Assembly (NCBI GenBank): GCA_024682395.1
Contig: JAIKZH010000083.1
Span: 1 to 64,000, forward strand
Direction: 5' to 3'
Length of the DNA stretch: 64,000 nt
From: Bacteroidaceae bacterium
Lineage (GTDB): Bacteria; Bacteroidota; Bacteroidia; Bacteroidales; Bacteroidaceae
The position numbers were made by a program, and so were the translations under genes. This document shows, one piece after another, positions 1 to 9,687 of the stretch (position 1 is the stretch's first letter; the number at the start of each line of letters is the position of its first letter). The notes under the pieces were generated by a model that searched no databases, was not told the DNA's origin, and saw nothing but the letters and a program-made list of their open reading frames with translations.

Positions 1-446
1 TGAATCGAATACTTTTACTTTTAAGTTTTGTACTTTTTATTTCACTTGATATAAAGGCTCAGTTCTTTGATTTTGATATACCATCACCTTTTATCTCTCC
101 TCGAAATGTTGACAACGCACTTATTACTCCTCCTTCCTATAAGGGTGGTGAGAGCAAAATGAATGATTTTTTGAAAGAACATTATCGCGAGATTCGTTCT
201 GCTAGAAATGTTTCGGGTGTTATTGTAGTTGATTGCCGAATAAACGAGAAAGGAAAGGTTTATGACTGTGCAGTAGTTCGTAAACTTGAACCAGATTTGG
301 ATAAAGAGGCTATGAGGGTTGTGAAGAAAATGAAATTTATTCCAGCAAAACAATTAGATAAAAAAGTGAAAGGACGATTCACTGTTCAGATTCCTATAAG
401 ACATGGCAAGGTCTCGTTTCTTACCATAAAGACCGTCGATGTGTGA
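1..446 (+). CDS. Exported TonB C-terminal-domain protein (start codon one base outside the window)
   Basis: The frame is open from the first base, and the window opens with 'tg' followed by codons for N-R-I-L-L-L-L. An a just before base 1 would make this the ATG, so the gene is complete apart from one base (about 148 residues). The first 20 or so residues look like a signal peptide ending in K-A-Q, followed by a short linker and a TonB_C-like domain (about residues 56-140) with the pattern G-V-I-V-V-D-C-R-I-N-E-K-G-K-V, a D-K-E-A-M-R-V-V-K helix and K-F-I-P-A. TonB_C domains contact TonB-dependent outer-membrane receptors. The canonical membrane anchor and proline-rich linker are missing, so this may be an accessory periplasmic protein and not a full energy transducer. 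An internal ATG at 159 would remove the signal peptide and is less likely. Confidence 0.72.
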   Translation, partial: NRILLLLSFVLFISLDIKAQFFDFDIPSPFISPRNVDNALITPPSYKGGESKMNDFLKEHYREIRSARNVSGVIVVDCRINEKGKVYDCAVVRKLEPDLDKEAMRVVKKMKFIPAKQLDKKVKGRFTVQIPIRHGKVSFLTIKTVDV

Positions 447-961
447 TGAAGTCTTATTCAATACTTGGATGTCTTATTTGATACTTCCGTTTTTTTTAAC
501 AAGTTGTTTTTTCTGTTGTAAAAGTGATAAAATGATGGTAGATATTAGCGCATTTTTTTATTAGTTTTCGCTACTTTTTACCTGTCTTGTTTTATGCGCT
601 TTTAAGTTGCCTTTTTTACTCTTTTTTAAGAAGACTTTTGTGTGTATTTTTGTGCGATATTTCAATTTTTGTTCATTTTTTAGAGTTAAAAGATGTTTGA
701 AAATGTTAAATAAACATAAATTTAGCGGTTAATCAACCTTTTTTGCATCATGATTTGAATTTTTTATACTCTAGAAATGTGCTGTTTGAAAAGAATTTAC
801 TACCTTTGCACCGCTTTTTGGACTATAATGCTCGGATTGTGTCTATTCGGGTTGTAGTAAATTGTGCGTTTCTCGTTATAAGACGAGCGATTTTAGAGGG
901 GACGAAAGCATTTTTAAAACGTTTATACATAAATAATAATAATAATTAAAAAAACAAAAAC
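447..961 (+). other. Intergenic region: direct repeat, rpsL promoter and long leader
   Basis: 515 bases between the TonB_C gene and rpsL. Just after the TonB_C stop lie two direct repeats (GTCTTATTCAATACTT at 451-466 and GTCTTATTTGATACTT at 471-486). The middle is T-rich without a convincing gene. A promoter is proposed near 800, followed by a leader of about 150 bases ending in an A-rich stretch before the rpsL ATG. The short open frame at 743-949 overlaps the promoter and has no recognisable product. Confidence 0.6.
778..808 (+). promoter_or_regulatory. Promoter of the str-S10-spc-alpha cluster
   Basis: TACCTTTG at 801-808 fits the Bacteroidota -7 element TAnnTTTG exactly. The -33 element is not clear: TTTG at 785-788 is only 12 bases upstream, and the expected position near 778 reads TGTG. 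If correct, the transcript starts around 813-816 and has an untranslated leader of about 150 bases before rpsL. Confidence 0.55.
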
Positions 962-1342
962 ATGCCTACTATTCAACAATTAGTAAGAAAAGGTAGAAAG
1001 GTATTGGTAGACAAGAGTAAGTCACCTGCTTTGGATTCATGTCCACAGCGTCGTGGTGTTTGCGTTCGTGTTTACACTACAACACCTAAGAAACCTAACT
1101 CAGCAATGCGTAAAGTTGCACGTGTTCGCTTGACAAACAAAAAAGAAGTTAACTCCTATATTCCAGGAGAAGGACACAACTTACAGGAACACTCTATCGT
1201 TCTTGTACGTGGTGGTCGTGTGAAGGACCTCCCAGGTGTACGTTATCACATTATCCGTGGTGCACTCGATACAGCTGGTGTAGAAAGTCGTACACAACGT
1301 CGTTCTAAGTACGGAGCTAAACGCCCTAAGGCAAAGAAGTAA
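962..1342 (+). CDS. rpsL: 30S ribosomal protein S12
   Basis: S12 lies at the decoding centre of the small subunit and influences tRNA selection accuracy. The 126-residue product carries the family signature [11 protein letters not shown] (about residues 41-51), E-G-H-N-L-Q-E-H-S, and [12 protein letters not shown]. Lysines are present at the two loop positions (K43/K44 and the V-K-D lysine) where streptomycin-resistance substitutions usually occur, so the sequence looks wild type. It is the first gene of the ribosomal cluster, preceded by an A-rich start region typical of Bacteroidota. A 120-base spacer separates it from rpsG. Confidence 0.99.
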   Translation: MPTIQQLVRKGRKVLVDKSKSPALDSCPQRRGVCVRVYTTTPKKPNSAMRKVARVRLTNKKEVNSYIPGEGHNLQEHSIVLVRGGRVKDLPGVRYHIIRGALDTAGVESRTQRRSKYGAKRPKAKK

Positions 1343-1462
1343 TTTTTTAACTAACAACGTCTGGTTTGAAGGCAAGCTAATAAATGGTTGAGTAAATGTT
1401 CAAGTGAGAACGTTGAAGACAAAATAAGCAACCTCAGACAGAATTAAAAACAAACAAGACAA
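1343..1462 (+). promoter_or_regulatory. rpsL-rpsG spacer, possible S7 feedback element
   Basis: This 120-base spacer is longer than most in the cluster. CAACGT (1355-1360) can pair with ACGTTG (1410-1415). The overlapping GTCTG (1359-1363) can instead pair with CAGAC (1435-1439), giving two mutually exclusive folds. In E. coli, S7 represses its operon by binding the rpsL-rpsG intercistronic RNA; using that as a guide here is inference from position and folding only. Confidence 0.3.
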
Positions 1463-1939
1463 ATGAGAAAAGCTAAACCAAAAAAACGTGTGATCCTTCC
1501 AGATCCAGTTTATGGTGATGTAAAGGTGACTAAATTCGTAAATCACCTTATGTATGATGGAAAGAAGAGTATTGCATACTCAATCTTTTACAATTCCCTC
1601 TCTATAGTAGAAAACAAAATGAAAGATGATGAGAAGTCATCTATAGAAATCTGGAAAAAGGCTTTGGAAAACATTACTCCACAAGTTGAAGTAAAGAGCC
1701 GCCGTATTGGTGGTGCTACATTTCAAGTGCCAACAGAAATTCGCGCTGACCGTAAGGAAGCTATTTCAATGAAGAATATGATTTCTTTTGCTCGTAAACG
1801 TTCTGGTAAGAACATGGCAGAAAAACTTGCTTCAGAAATAATTGATGCTTTTAACGAACAAGGTGGAGCATTCAAGCGTAAGGAAGATATGCACCGTATG
1901 GCTGAAGCTAACCGTGCATTCGCACATTTCAGATTCTAA
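1463..1939 (+). CDS. rpsG: 30S ribosomal protein S7
   Basis: S7 nucleates assembly of the 30S head by binding the 3' domain of 16S rRNA and lines the E site. The 158-residue product has the usual bacterial length. It starts M-R-K-A-K-P-K-K-R, has the conserved [16 protein letters not shown] block near residues 23-38, [13 protein letters not shown] in the middle and [13 protein letters not shown] at the C-terminus. It sits between rpsL and fusA, the standard str order, 48 bases before fusA. Confidence 0.99.
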   Translation: MRKAKPKKRVILPDPVYGDVKVTKFVNHLMYDGKKSIAYSIFYNSLSIVENKMKDDEKSSIEIWKKALENITPQVEVKSRRIGGATFQVPTEIRADRKEAISMKNMISFARKRSGKNMAEKLASEIIDAFNEQGGAFKRKEDMHRMAEANRAFAHFRF

Positions 1940-1987
1940 TTGATACAGGTATTAAGTTTTTAGGTAATTAAGAAACAGGATTAAAGT

Positions 1988-4105
1988 ATGGCTAAACGCG
2001 ATTTGCATTTGACGCGAAATATCGGTATCATGGCACACATCGATGCTGGTAAAACAACCACTTCTGAGCGCATCCTTTTTTATACAGGACTTACTCACAA
2101 AATCGGTGAGGTTCATGACGGTGCTGCTACAATGGACTGGATGGAGCAAGAACAAGAACGTGGTATCACTATCACATCTGCTGCTACAACAACTTACTGG
2201 AACTACGCAGGCGATAAATATAAAATTAACCTGATTGACACTCCGGGACACGTTGACTTTACAGCTGAGGTTGAACGTTCATTACGTGTTCTTGACGGTG
2301 CTGTTGCTGCATATTGTGCTGTAGGTGGTGTTGAACCACAATCTGAAACAGTATGGCGTCAGGCTGACAAATATAATGTGCCACGTATGGGTTATGTAAA
2401 CAAGATGGACCGCTCAGGTGCTGACTTCTTTGAAGTTGTAAGACAAATGAAAGAGGTTCTCGGTGCTAATCCATGCCCAATCGTAATACCAATCGGAGCT
2501 GAAGAATCTTTCAAAGGTGTTGTTGACCTTATTAAGATGAAAGCTATCTTCTGGCACGATGAAACAATGGGTGCTGATTACTCAGTTGAAGATATCCCAG
2601 CAGAATTACAAGCAGAAGCTGAAGAATGGCGCGATAAACTCCTTGAGACTGCAGCTAACGTTGACGATGCTCTCATGGAAAAATATTTCGACGATCCTTC
2701 AACTATCACAGAAGATGAAATCCTTGCAGCTATCAGAAAAGGTACTGTAAGTATGGAAATCACTCCTATGCTTTGTGGTTCTTCATTTAAAAATAAAGGT
2801 GTGCAGACTCTCCTTGACTATGTTTGCGCATTCCTTCCATCTCCAGTTGACACTCCAAACGTTGTAGGAACTAATCCTGTAACAAAAGAGGAAGAAGATC
2901 GTAAACCAGATGAACAAGATAAGACTGCTGCTCTTGCATTCAAGATTGCAACTGACCCATATGTAGGTCGTCTTACATTTATCCGTGTATACTCAGGTAA
3001 AGTTGTTGCTGGTTCATATATCTACAACTCTCGCTCTGGAAAGAAGGAACGTGTTTCACGTTTGTTCCAAATGCACTCAAATCACCAAAACCCAGTTGAA
3101 GAAATCTGCGCAGGTGATATCGGTGCTGTAGTCGGTTTGAAAGATATTCACACAGGTGATACACTTTGCGACGAGGATGCACCAATCGTTCTCGAGTCAA
3201 TGGACTTCCCAGATCCAGTTATCGGTATCGCAGTAGAACCTAAGACTCAGAAAGACCTTGACAAACTTTCAGTTGGTCTTTCTAAGTTGGCTGAAGAAGA
3301 CCCAACATTTACAGTTAAGACTGATGAACAAACAGGTCAAACTGTAATCTCAGGTATGGGTGAGCTTCACCTCGAAATCATCATCGACCGTCTGAAACGT
3401 GAATTCAAGGTAGAATGTAACCAAGGTAAACCACAGGTTAACTACAAGGAAGCAATTACTAAACCAGTTAATCTTCGTGAAGTTTACAAGAAGCAATCAG
3501 GTGGTCGCGGTAAGTTCGCCGATATCATCGTTGAAGTCGGACCAGTTGATGAAGACTACAAAGAAGGCGGATTGCAATTCATCGATGAAGTTAAGGGTGG
3601 TAACATTCCAAAAGAATTCATCCCATCTGTTCAGAAAGGATTCATCAATGCAATGGCTAACGGTGTTCTTGGTGGCTTCCCAATGGATTCAATGAAGGTT
3701 CGTCTTATCGATGGTTCATTCCACCCAGTAGACTCAGACCAGTTGTCATTCGAAATCTGTGCTCTTCAAGCTTATAAGAACGCATGCTCTCAAGCAAAAC
3801 CAGTTCTTATGGAGCCAATCATGAAACTCGAAGTAGTTACTCCAGAAGAGAACATGGGTGATGTAATCGGTGACTTGAACAAACGCCGTGGTCAAGTTGA
3901 AGGTATGGATACAAGCCGCTCAGGTGCACGTATCGTTAAAGCAATGGTTCCATTGTCTGAAATGTTCGGATATGTAACAGCTTTACGTACAATCACTTCA
4001 GGTCGTGCAACATCAACAATGACTTACGATCACCACGCACCAGTATCAAGTTCTGTTGCTAAGGCAGTTCTTCAAGAATGTGGTGGACGTGCAGACCTCG
4101 TATAA
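1988..4105 (+). CDS. fusA: Translation elongation factor G
   Basis: EF-G is the GTPase that drives translocation of tRNA and mRNA on the ribosome and, with RRF, splits post-termination ribosomes. The 705-residue protein has all GTPase motifs: A-H-I-D-A-G-K-T-T (P-loop, residues 16-24), R-G-I-T-I (58-62), D-T-P-G-H-V-D-F (84-91, with the catalytic His88) and N-K-M-D-R (near 138). Domains II to V follow, and the domain IV region includes [13 protein letters not shown]. Intact catalytic residues and its place in the str cluster indicate the canonical EF-G and not the divergent second EF-G found in many Bacteroidota. No tuf gene follows, unlike the E. coli str operon. Confidence 0.99.
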   Translation: MAKRDLHLTRNIGIMAHIDAGKTTTSERILFYTGLTHKIGEVHDGAATMDWMEQEQERGITITSAATTTYWNYAGDKYKINLIDTPGHVDFTAEVERSLRVLDGAVAAYCAVGGVEPQSETVWRQADKYNVPRMGYVNKMDRSGADFFEVVRQMKEVLGANPCPIVIPIGAEESFKGVVDLIKMKAIFWHDETMGADYSVEDIPAELQAEAEEWRDKLLETAANVDDALMEKYFDDPSTITEDEILAAIRKGTVSMEITPMLCGSSFKNKGVQTLLDYVCAFLPSPVDTPNVVGTNPVTKEEEDRKPDEQDKTAALAFKIATDPYVGRLTFIRVYSGKVVAGSYIYNSRSGKKERVSRLFQMHSNHQNPVEEICAGDIGAVVGLKDIHTGDTLCDEDAPIVLESMDFPDPVIGIAVEPKTQKDLDKLSVGLSKLAEEDPTFTVKTDEQTGQTVISGMGELHLEIIIDRLKREFKVECNQGKPQVNYKEAITKPVNLREVYKKQSGGRGKFADIIVEVGPVDEDYKEGGLQFIDEVKGGNIPKEFIPSVQKGFINAMANGVLGGFPMDSMKVRLIDGSFHPVDSDQLSFEICALQAYKNACSQAKPVLMEPIMKLEVVTPEENMGDVIGDLNKRRGQVEGMDTSRSGARIVKAMVPLSEMFGYVTALRTITSGRATSTMTYDHHAPVSSSVAKAVLQECGGRADLV

Positions 4106-4114
4106 ATAAAAATT

Positions 4115-4163
4115 AAGATGGATTTGCCATTAGCGAATGACTCTTAATGGCAAATTCCACCTT
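4115..4163 (+). promoter_or_regulatory. Strong hairpin between fusA and rpsJ
   Basis: The left arm (4115-4132) pairs with the right arm (4145-4163) around a 12-base loop. The core TTTGCCATTA/TAATGGCAAA is perfect, and the outer stem continues with one bulge and one A-C mismatch. There is no T-run after it, so it does not look like a strong terminator. It could be an attenuator, a processing or stabilising element, or a ribosomal-protein target at the head of the S10 section. Confidence 0.6.
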
Positions 4164-4196
4164 ATATTATAATAATAACATAATAAATTACAGACA

Positions 4197-4502
4197 ATGA
4201 GTCAGAAAATTAGAATTAAACTTAAGTCTTACGATCACAATCTCGTAGATAAATCAGCAGAGAAAATCGTAAAGACAGTGAAGGCAACAGATGCTTCAGT
4301 AAGCGGACCAATTCCATTGCCAACACACAAGCGCGTATTTACAGTAAACCGAAGCACATTCGTTAACAAGAAATCACGCGAACAATTCGAACTTAACACT
4401 TACAAACGTCTCATAGATATCTACGAAGCAACTCCAAAGACAGTAGATTCTCTTATGAAACTCGAACTTCCTAGCGGTGTGGAAGTAGAAATCAAAGTGT
4501 AG
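4197..4502 (+). CDS. rpsJ: 30S ribosomal protein S10
   Basis: S10 is part of the 30S head and, as NusE in other bacteria, also joins antitermination complexes with NusB. The 101-residue product has the family pattern [10 protein letters not shown] at residues 5-14, G-P-I-P-L-P-T near 37-43, and S-R-E-Q-F-E-L plus a short C-terminal S-G-V-E-V-E-I-K-V strand. It is the first gene of the S10 section, directly after the fusA-rpsJ hairpin and 50 bases before rplC. Confidence 0.99.
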   Translation: MSQKIRIKLKSYDHNLVDKSAEKIVKTVKATDASVSGPIPLPTHKRVFTVNRSTFVNKKSREQFELNTYKRLIDIYEATPKTVDSLMKLELPSGVEVEIKV

Positions 4503-4552
4503 TAAAGTATTTTATACTTAAATAATTATTAATTTTTTAAACAAAGTAAGAA

Positions 4553-5167
4553 ATGCCAGGATTATTAGGAAAGAAAATCGGAATGACATCCGTTTTCAGT
4601 GCCGAGGGAAAGAATCTTCCATGCACTGTTATCGAAGTAGGTCCTTGTGTTGTTACCCAAATTAAAACTGTCGAAAAAGATGGTTATGCTGCTGTTCAAG
4701 TAGGTTTCCAAGAAGCTAAAGAAAAGAACACAACAAAACCAATGATGGGACACTTTAAAAAAGCAGGTACAACTCCAAAGAGACACTTGGCCGAGTTCAC
4801 ATTTGACGATGAACACAACCTTGGTGATGTAATCACAGTGGAAATCTTTAACGATGCTCCATATGTTGACGTGGTTGGTACATCTAAAGGTAAAGGATTC
4901 CAAGGCGTTGTTAAACGTCATGGTTTCGGTGGTGTTGGTCAGTCAACTCACGGTCAGGACGACCGTCAGCGCAAACCAGGATCTATAGGTGCGTGTGCAA
5001 CTCCATCACGTGTCTACAAGAACCTTAAGATGGGTGGTCAAATGGGTAATGTGCAAGTAACTACACATAACCTTCAAGTAATTAAAGTAATTCCTGAACA
5101 CAACCTCCTTCTCGTTAAAGGATCAGTGCCAGGATGTAAAGGTTCAATCTTAACAATTAAGAAGTAA
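4553..5167 (+). CDS. rplC: 50S ribosomal protein L3
   Basis: L3 is an early-assembling large-subunit protein whose long loop reaches towards the peptidyl-transferase centre. The 204-residue product opens with [12 protein letters not shown]. It carries [15 protein letters not shown] (about 116-130) and the tip sequence [13 protein letters not shown]. Its stop codon overlaps the rplD start by one base (TAATG), so the two are probably translationally coupled. Confidence 0.99.
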   Translation: MPGLLGKKIGMTSVFSAEGKNLPCTVIEVGPCVVTQIKTVEKDGYAAVQVGFQEAKEKNTTKPMMGHFKKAGTTPKRHLAEFTFDDEHNLGDVITVEIFNDAPYVDVVGTSKGKGFQGVVKRHGFGGVGQSTHGQDDRQRKPGSIGACATPSRVYKNLKMGGQMGNVQVTTHNLQVIKVIPEHNLLLVKGSVPGCKGSILTIKK

Positions 5168-5796
5168 TGGAAGTATCAGTTTTAAACATTAAAGGTCAAG
5201 AGACTGGTAAGAAGGTTGAATTGAATGACGCTATCTTCGGAATTGAACCTAACGACCACGTTATTTATCTTGCAGTAAAGCAGTATCTTGCTGCACAGCG
5301 TCAAGGTACTCACAAATCAAAAGAAAGAAGTGAAATAACTGGCTCTACACGTAAGCTTATTCGCCAAAAAGGAGGCGGTGGCGCACGTCGTGGTGATATT
5401 AAGTCTCCAGTTCTTCGTGGAGGAGGTCGTGTATTCGGTCCACAACCACGCGATTACTGGTTCAAACTTAATAAGAAAGTTAAGGACTTAGCTCGTAAAA
5501 GTGCTCTTTCTTATAAGGCTCAACAAAATGCAATATTGGTAATTGAAGATGTCAATTTCGACACTCCAAAGACTAAAGACTTCATCGAAATGCAGAAAAA
5601 TCTTAAAATCGATGGAAAAAAATTGCTACTTGTTTTGCCAAGTAATAATAAAAACGTATATTTGTCAGCTCGTAATATACAACGCGCAGAAGTTGCAACA
5701 GTTAGTGCACTCAACACTTACAAAGTGATGAATGCAAATGTACTTGTTGTGACTGAAGATGCACTTAAGTTGGTTGATGAAACTTTTAACAAGTAA
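5167..5796 (+). CDS. rplD: 50S ribosomal protein L4
   Basis: L4 binds 23S rRNA domain I and extends a loop into the exit tunnel. In gammaproteobacteria it represses the S10 operon, but I see no such leader here. The 209-residue product shows [12 protein letters not shown] (about 68-79) and R-G-G-G-R-V-F-G-P in the tunnel loop, then the globular part with L-L-V-L-P-S and V-T-E-D-A-L. It overlaps rplC by one base. Its stop codon overlaps the strong Shine-Dalgarno site of rplW. Confidence 0.98.
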   Translation: MEVSVLNIKGQETGKKVELNDAIFGIEPNDHVIYLAVKQYLAAQRQGTHKSKERSEITGSTRKLIRQKGGGGARRGDIKSPVLRGGGRVFGPQPRDYWFKLNKKVKDLARKSALSYKAQQNAILVIEDVNFDTPKTKDFIEMQKNLKIDGKKLLLVLPSNNKNVYLSARNIQRAEVATVSALNTYKVMNANVLVVTEDALKLVDETFNK

Positions 5797-5801
5797 GGAG
5801 G
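5795..5801 (+). promoter_or_regulatory. Shine-Dalgarno site of rplW
   Basis: A perfect AAGGAGG lies six bases before the rplW ATG and overlaps the rplD stop. Neighbouring genes start after plain A/T-rich sequence, as is usual in this phylum, so the site stands out. Confidence 0.8.
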
Positions 5802-5807
5802 TACAAT

Positions 5808-6101
5808 ATGGCATATATAATTAAACCATTGGTTACAGAAAAGATGACGGCTCTTTCAGAAAAGCAGAACAATAAGTTCGGCTTCATTGTGCATCCTAAG
5901 GCCAATAAAATCGAGATTCAAAAAGAAGTAGAAGCAAAGTATAATGTAAATGTAGTTTCAGTTAACACTGCAAAATACGCTGGTAAGCGTAAGAGCCGTT
6001 ACACACGTGCAGGTGTTATCAAAGGTCAGAAGAATGCTTTCAAGAAAGCTATCGTGACTCTTAAAGAAGGTGAAACTATCGATTTCTTTAGTAACATTTA
6101 A
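5808..6101 (+). CDS. rplW: 50S ribosomal protein L23
   Basis: L23 sits at the tunnel exit and is the docking point for trigger factor and SRP. The 97-residue product begins M-A-Y-I-I-K-P-L-V-T-E-K-M-T, the standard L23 N-terminus, followed by F-G-F-I-V-H-P-K-A-N-K-I-E-I and a basic loop G-K-R-K-S-R-Y-T-R. Eleven bases separate it from rplD and seven from rplB. It has one of the few strong Shine-Dalgarno sites in the window. Confidence 0.98.
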   Translation: MAYIIKPLVTEKMTALSEKQNNKFGFIVHPKANKIEIQKEVEAKYNVNVVSVNTAKYAGKRKSRYTRAGVIKGQKNAFKKAIVTLKEGETIDFFSNI

Positions 6102-6108
6102 TTAAAAA

Positions 6109-6933
6109 ATGGGTATTCGTAAATTTAGACCAATTACTCCAGGTCAAAGACACAAAGCTATTGGTACTTTCGATGATGTTACTACATCAGTACCAGAGAA
6201 AACTCTTGTATTCGGTAAGAAAAGTACAGGCGGTCGTAACAATTACGGACGCATCACTGTCCGTTACAGAGGTGGCGGTCACAAGAAACTTATTCGTATC
6301 GTTGACTTCAAGAGAGATAAGGATGGAATACCAGCAGTAGTAAAGACTATCGAGTACGATCCAAATAGATCTGCTCGTATAGCCCTTCTTTATTATGCTG
6401 ATGGTGAAAAACGTTACATCGTTGCTCCAAATGGATTACAAGTAGGTGCTACTCTTATGTCAGGTGAAAATGCTACACCTGACCTTGGCAACACACTTCC
6501 TCTCCAAAACATTCCAGTAGGTACTGTAATACACAACATCGAACTTCGTCCAGGACAAGGTGCTAAGATGGTTAGATCTGCTGGTAATTTTGCTCAGTTG
6601 ACTTCACGTGAAGGACGCTACTGCGTTATCAAACTCCCTTCAGGTGAAATTCGTAAGATTCTTTCAGTTTGTCGCGCAACTATCGGTAGCGTAAGCAACT
6701 CTGACCACGCACTCGAGTCTTCAGGTAAGGCAGGACGTAGCCGTTGGTTAGGTCGTCGCCCACACAACCGTGGTGTAGTAATGAACCCACATGATCACCC
6801 AATGGGTGGTGGTGAAGGACGTCAGTCTGGAGGACACCCACGTTCACGTAACGGTTTGTACGCTAAGGGACTTAAGACTCGTGCTCCTAAGAAAGCATCA
6901 ACTAAGTACATAATTGAAAGACGTAAAAAGTAA
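6109..6933 (+). CDS. rplB: 50S ribosomal protein L2
   Basis: L2 supports subunit association and the peptidyl-transferase region. The 274-residue product has the usual bacterial length and begins [14 protein letters not shown]. It contains R-Y-R-G-G-G-H-K-K (about 45-53), [10 protein letters not shown] near the middle, and the conserved C-terminal [13 protein letters not shown] block with the histidine linked to peptidyl-transferase function in E. coli. It is followed by rpsS after 23 bases. Confidence 0.99.
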   Translation: MGIRKFRPITPGQRHKAIGTFDDVTTSVPEKTLVFGKKSTGGRNNYGRITVRYRGGGHKKLIRIVDFKRDKDGIPAVVKTIEYDPNRSARIALLYYADGEKRYIVAPNGLQVGATLMSGENATPDLGNTLPLQNIPVGTVIHNIELRPGQGAKMVRSAGNFAQLTSREGRYCVIKLPSGEIRKILSVCRATIGSVSNSDHALESSGKAGRSRWLGRRPHNRGVVMNPHDHPMGGGEGRQSGGHPRSRNGLYAKGLKTRAPKKASTKYIIERRKK

Positions 6934-6956
6934 TCTAGTTAACTAAGTAAAAGATT

Positions 6957-7226
6957 ATGAGTAGATCACTTAAAAAAGGTCCATATATTAACGTTAAGCT
7001 CGAAAAGAAAGTTCTTGATATGAACGAGAGCGGTAAGAAGAACGTTGTAAAAACATGGGCAAGAGCTTCAATGATTTCTCCTGATTTTGTAGGACACACC
7101 ATTGCAGTTCATAACGGTAATAAATTCATCCCTGTTTACATTACTGAAAATATGGTAGGTCACAAACTCGGAGAGTTTGCACTTACTCGTACTTTCCGCG
7201 GTCACGCAGGTAATAGAAAGAAGTAA
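6957..7226 (+). CDS. rpsS: 30S ribosomal protein S19
   Basis: S19 is in the 30S head, next to S13, near the A-site tRNA. The 89-residue product begins [10 protein letters not shown] and has [16 protein letters not shown] (about 34-49), V-G-H-K-L-G-E-F and T-R-T-F-R-G-H. Position between rplB and rplV is standard for the S10 section. Confidence 0.99.
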   Translation: MSRSLKKGPYINVKLEKKVLDMNESGKKNVVKTWARASMISPDFVGHTIAVHNGNKFIPVYITENMVGHKLGEFALTRTFRGHAGNRKK

Positions 7227-7257
7227 ACAGATTCACAGAAATTAAGAAAATTAAATA

Positions 7258-7662
7258 ATGGGATCAAGAAAAAAATTAATGGCCCAGAAACAAAAAGAGG
7301 CTAAAAAGACTACCTATTTTGCTAGTCTTCGCAACATCCCAACATCTCCACGCAAGATGCGCTACGTAGTAGACCTTGTAAGAGGAATGGAGGTAAGCAA
7401 GGCTTTGGCAACCCTCAAGTTCTGCTCTAAAGATGCTTCGAATGATCTCGAGAAGTTAGTTCGCTCTGCGATTGCTAACTGGGAGCAAAAGAACGAAAGA
7501 AAAGCTGAAAACGGCGAATTGTATATCACTAGAATTTTCGTAGATGAAGGTGCAACTCTTAAACGAATGAGACCAGCACCACAGGGACGTGGATACAGAA
7601 TTCGTAAGCGTTCTAATCATGTTACAATATTTGTGGACGCTAAAACTAATGAGGAAAAATAA
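7258..7662 (+). CDS. rplV: 50S ribosomal protein L22
   Basis: L22 contacts all six domains of 23S rRNA and its beta-hairpin lines the exit tunnel, where some macrolide-resistance changes occur. The 134-residue product has a short basic N-terminal extension usual in Bacteroidota, then [21 protein letters not shown] and the hairpin region [19 protein letters not shown]. Only two bases separate its stop from the rpsC start. Confidence 0.98.
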   Translation: MGSRKKLMAQKQKEAKKTTYFASLRNIPTSPRKMRYVVDLVRGMEVSKALATLKFCSKDASNDLEKLVRSAIANWEQKNERKAENGELYITRIFVDEGATLKRMRPAPQGRGYRIRKRSNHVTIFVDAKTNEEK

Positions 7663-7664
7663 TT

Positions 7665-8384
7665 ATGGGACAGAAATGTAATCCAATTAGTAACCGCCTC
7701 GGTATAGTAAGAGGCTGGGACTCAAACTGGTTCGGCGGAAGCAATTTCGGGGACAATATCCTCGAAGATAGCAAGATTCGTAAATATCTTAATGCTCGTC
7801 TTGCTAAAGCCAGTGTATCTAAGATTGTTATTGAACGCACACTCAAACTTGTTACTATAACTGTATGTACAGCAAGACCAGGTCTTATCATTGGTAAGGG
7901 AGGTCAAGAAGTTGACAAGTTAAAAGAGGAACTCAAGAAATTAACTGACAAGGATGTTCAGATTAATATCTATGAAATCAAACGCCCTGAGTTAGACGCA
8001 GTTATTGTAGCTAACAATGTGGCACGCCAAATTGAAGGTAAAATCGCTTACCGTCGTGCTATCAAAACAGCTATCGCTAATACAATGCGTTCAGGTGCTG
8101 AAGGTATAAAAATTCAAATTTCTGGTCGTCTTAACGGTGCAGAAATGTCTCGTTCTGAAATGTATAAGGAAGGACGTACTCCTCTTCATACACTTCGTGC
8201 TGATATCGATTATTGTCTCGCTGAAGCTTTGACTAAGGTTGGACTTCTCGGTATTAAAGTATGGATTTGTCGTGGAGAGAAGTTCGGTAAGCAAGATCTT
8301 GCTCCTAACTTTACACAACAGAAGGAAACAACCCGCAACAATAATAGCGGTCGAAGATTAAGAAACAGAAAGTCTAACCGTTAA
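7665..8384 (+). CDS. rpsC: 30S ribosomal protein S3
   Basis: S3 lines the mRNA entry tunnel and contributes to helicase activity of the ribosome. The 239-residue product begins [13 protein letters not shown]. Its KH domain has the loop [11 protein letters not shown] (about 68-78), and the C-terminal domain has [12 protein letters not shown] and a Lys/Asn/Arg-rich tail. The tight two-base gap to rplV suggests coupled translation. Confidence 0.98.
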   Translation: MGQKCNPISNRLGIVRGWDSNWFGGSNFGDNILEDSKIRKYLNARLAKASVSKIVIERTLKLVTITVCTARPGLIIGKGGQEVDKLKEELKKLTDKDVQINIYEIKRPELDAVIVANNVARQIEGKIAYRRAIKTAIANTMRSGAEGIKIQISGRLNGAEMSRSEMYKEGRTPLHTLRADIDYCLAEALTKVGLLGIKVWICRGEKFGKQDLAPNFTQQKETTRNNNSGRRLRNRKSNR

Positions 8385-8398
8385 AACGTTGAAGTAAA

Positions 8399-8830
8399 AT
8401 GTTACAGCCTAAAAGACAAAAATACAGAAGACCCCAAAAAGGTCGCGGTCGCCTAAAAGGCGTTTCACATAGAGGAACTGAACTCGCATTCGGTAGCTTT
8501 GGCATAAAAGCTCTTCAAACTCGTTGGATTTCTTCTCAACAGATTGAAGCAGCCCGTGTCGCTATTACTCGTTATATGCAACGTCAGGGACAAGTTTGGA
8601 TTCGAATATTCCCTGATAAACCAATTACAAAGAAACCTGCAGACGTACGTATGGGTAAAGGTAAGGGAGATCCATACAAATATGTATTCCCTGCTAAACC
8701 AGGTCGCATTCTCTTTGAGATTGAAGGAGTATCATATGAAATTGCTAAAGAAGCTCTTCGTCTTGGAGCTCAGAAGCTACCTACAACAACTAAGTTTATT
8801 GTAAGACGTGATTACGACAAAAACGCTTAA
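8399..8830 (+). CDS. rplP: 50S ribosomal protein L16
   Basis: L16 is a late-assembling protein beside the A site. The 143-residue product begins [11 protein letters not shown], then [14 protein letters not shown] and [12 protein letters not shown]. It also carries [12 protein letters not shown] and M-G-K-G-K-G-D-P, the conserved functional loop. It lies 14 bases after rpsC and 5 before rpmC. Confidence 0.99.
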   Translation: MLQPKRQKYRRPQKGRGRLKGVSHRGTELAFGSFGIKALQTRWISSQQIEAARVAITRYMQRQGQVWIRIFPDKPITKKPADVRMGKGKGDPYKYVFPAKPGRILFEIEGVSYEIAKEALRLGAQKLPTTTKFIVRRDYDKNA

Positions 8831-8835
8831 GAATT

Positions 8836-9030
8836 ATGAAAATTGCAGAAATAAGAGAATTTACAGATGCTGAATTGGCAGAACGCCTTGAAGCAGAGGT
8901 TGCTAACTACACCAACATGAAGTTCAACCATCACATATCTCCTGTAGAGGATCATTCACAAATTAAGAAGCTTCGTCGTGATATCGCTCGTATGCAGACC
9001 GAGTTACGTCAGAGAGAACTTAACAAATAA
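8836..9030 (+). CDS. rpmC: 50S ribosomal protein L29
   Basis: L29 is a small two-helix protein at the tunnel exit near L23. The 64-residue product has the pattern E-I-R-E-F-T-D-A-E-L-A-E-R-L at the N-terminus and I-K-K-L-R-R-D-I-A-R-M-Q-T-E-L-R-Q-R at the C-terminus, typical of the L29 hairpin. Its place between rplP and rpsQ confirms the call. Confidence 0.97.
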   Translation: MKIAEIREFTDAELAERLEAEVANYTNMKFNHHISPVEDHSQIKKLRRDIARMQTELRQRELNK

Positions 9031-9042
9031 AATTGCATCTAC

Positions 9043-9300
9043 ATGGAAGCTAGAAATTTAAGAAAACAAAGAACGGGTGTAGTTGTAAGCTCTAAGATGG
9101 ATAAAACTATCGTAGTTGCTGCTAAGTTCAAAGAAAAGCACCCTATTTATGGTAAGTTCGTTAGTAAAACTAAGAAATACCATGCTCATGACGAGAATAA
9201 CGATTGCAATGTAGGTGATACAGTGCTTATCATGGAAACTCGTCCATTGAGTAAAACAAAAAGATGGAGATTAGTAAATATCGTAGAAAGAGCTAAGTAA
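9043..9300 (+). CDS. rpsQ: 30S ribosomal protein S17
   Basis: S17 is an early-binding OB-fold protein of the 30S body. The 85-residue product shows [17 protein letters not shown] (about 7-23), H-P-I-Y-G-K-F-V and the C-terminal [12 protein letters not shown] signature. It is 12 bases after rpmC and two bases before rplN. Confidence 0.98.
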   Translation: MEARNLRKQRTGVVVSSKMDKTIVVAAKFKEKHPIYGKFVSKTKKYHAHDENNDCNVGDTVLIMETRPLSKTKRWRLVNIVERAK

Positions 9301-9302
9301 TT

Positions 9303-9668
9303 ATGATACAGGTAGAATCAAGATTGACAGTTGCTGACAACAGTGGTGCACGTGAGGTACTCTGTATCCGTGTACTCGGTGGTACTCGTCGTCGTTATGC
9401 GACTGTTGGCGATACAATTGTTGTTACAGTAAAGAATGTTATTCCTTCAAGCGATTTAAAGAAAGGAACCGTTTCTAAGGCTCTTATCGTGCGCACTAAG
9501 AAGGAAGTTCGTCGCCCTGACGGATCATATATCAGATTTGATGACAATGCATGTGTTCTTTTGAGTAATACTGGTGAAATGAGAGGAAGCCGTATTTTCG
9601 GTCCTGTTGCTCGTGAACTCCGTGCTGCTAATATGAAAGTAGTTTCATTAGCTACTGAAGTTCTTTAA
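9303..9668 (+). CDS. rplN: 50S ribosomal protein L14
   Basis: L14 lies at the subunit interface and forms bridges to 16S rRNA. The 121-residue product begins [17 protein letters not shown] and contains C-I-R-V-L-G-G, a basic [13 protein letters not shown] segment, and the C-terminal [13 protein letters not shown]. Nineteen bases separate it from rplX. Confidence 0.99.
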   Translation: MIQVESRLTVADNSGAREVLCIRVLGGTRRRYATVGDTIVVTVKNVIPSSDLKKGTVSKALIVRTKKEVRRPDGSYIRFDDNACVLLSNTGEMRGSRIFGPVARELRAANMKVVSLATEVL

Positions 9669-9687
9669 TTATTAGATCAAAGAAGTA

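Noticed and set aside
743-949. A 68-codon open frame before rpsL
   Set aside because: It covers the proposed -7 element and the leader, ends in a run of Asn from an AAT repeat, and resembles no protein.
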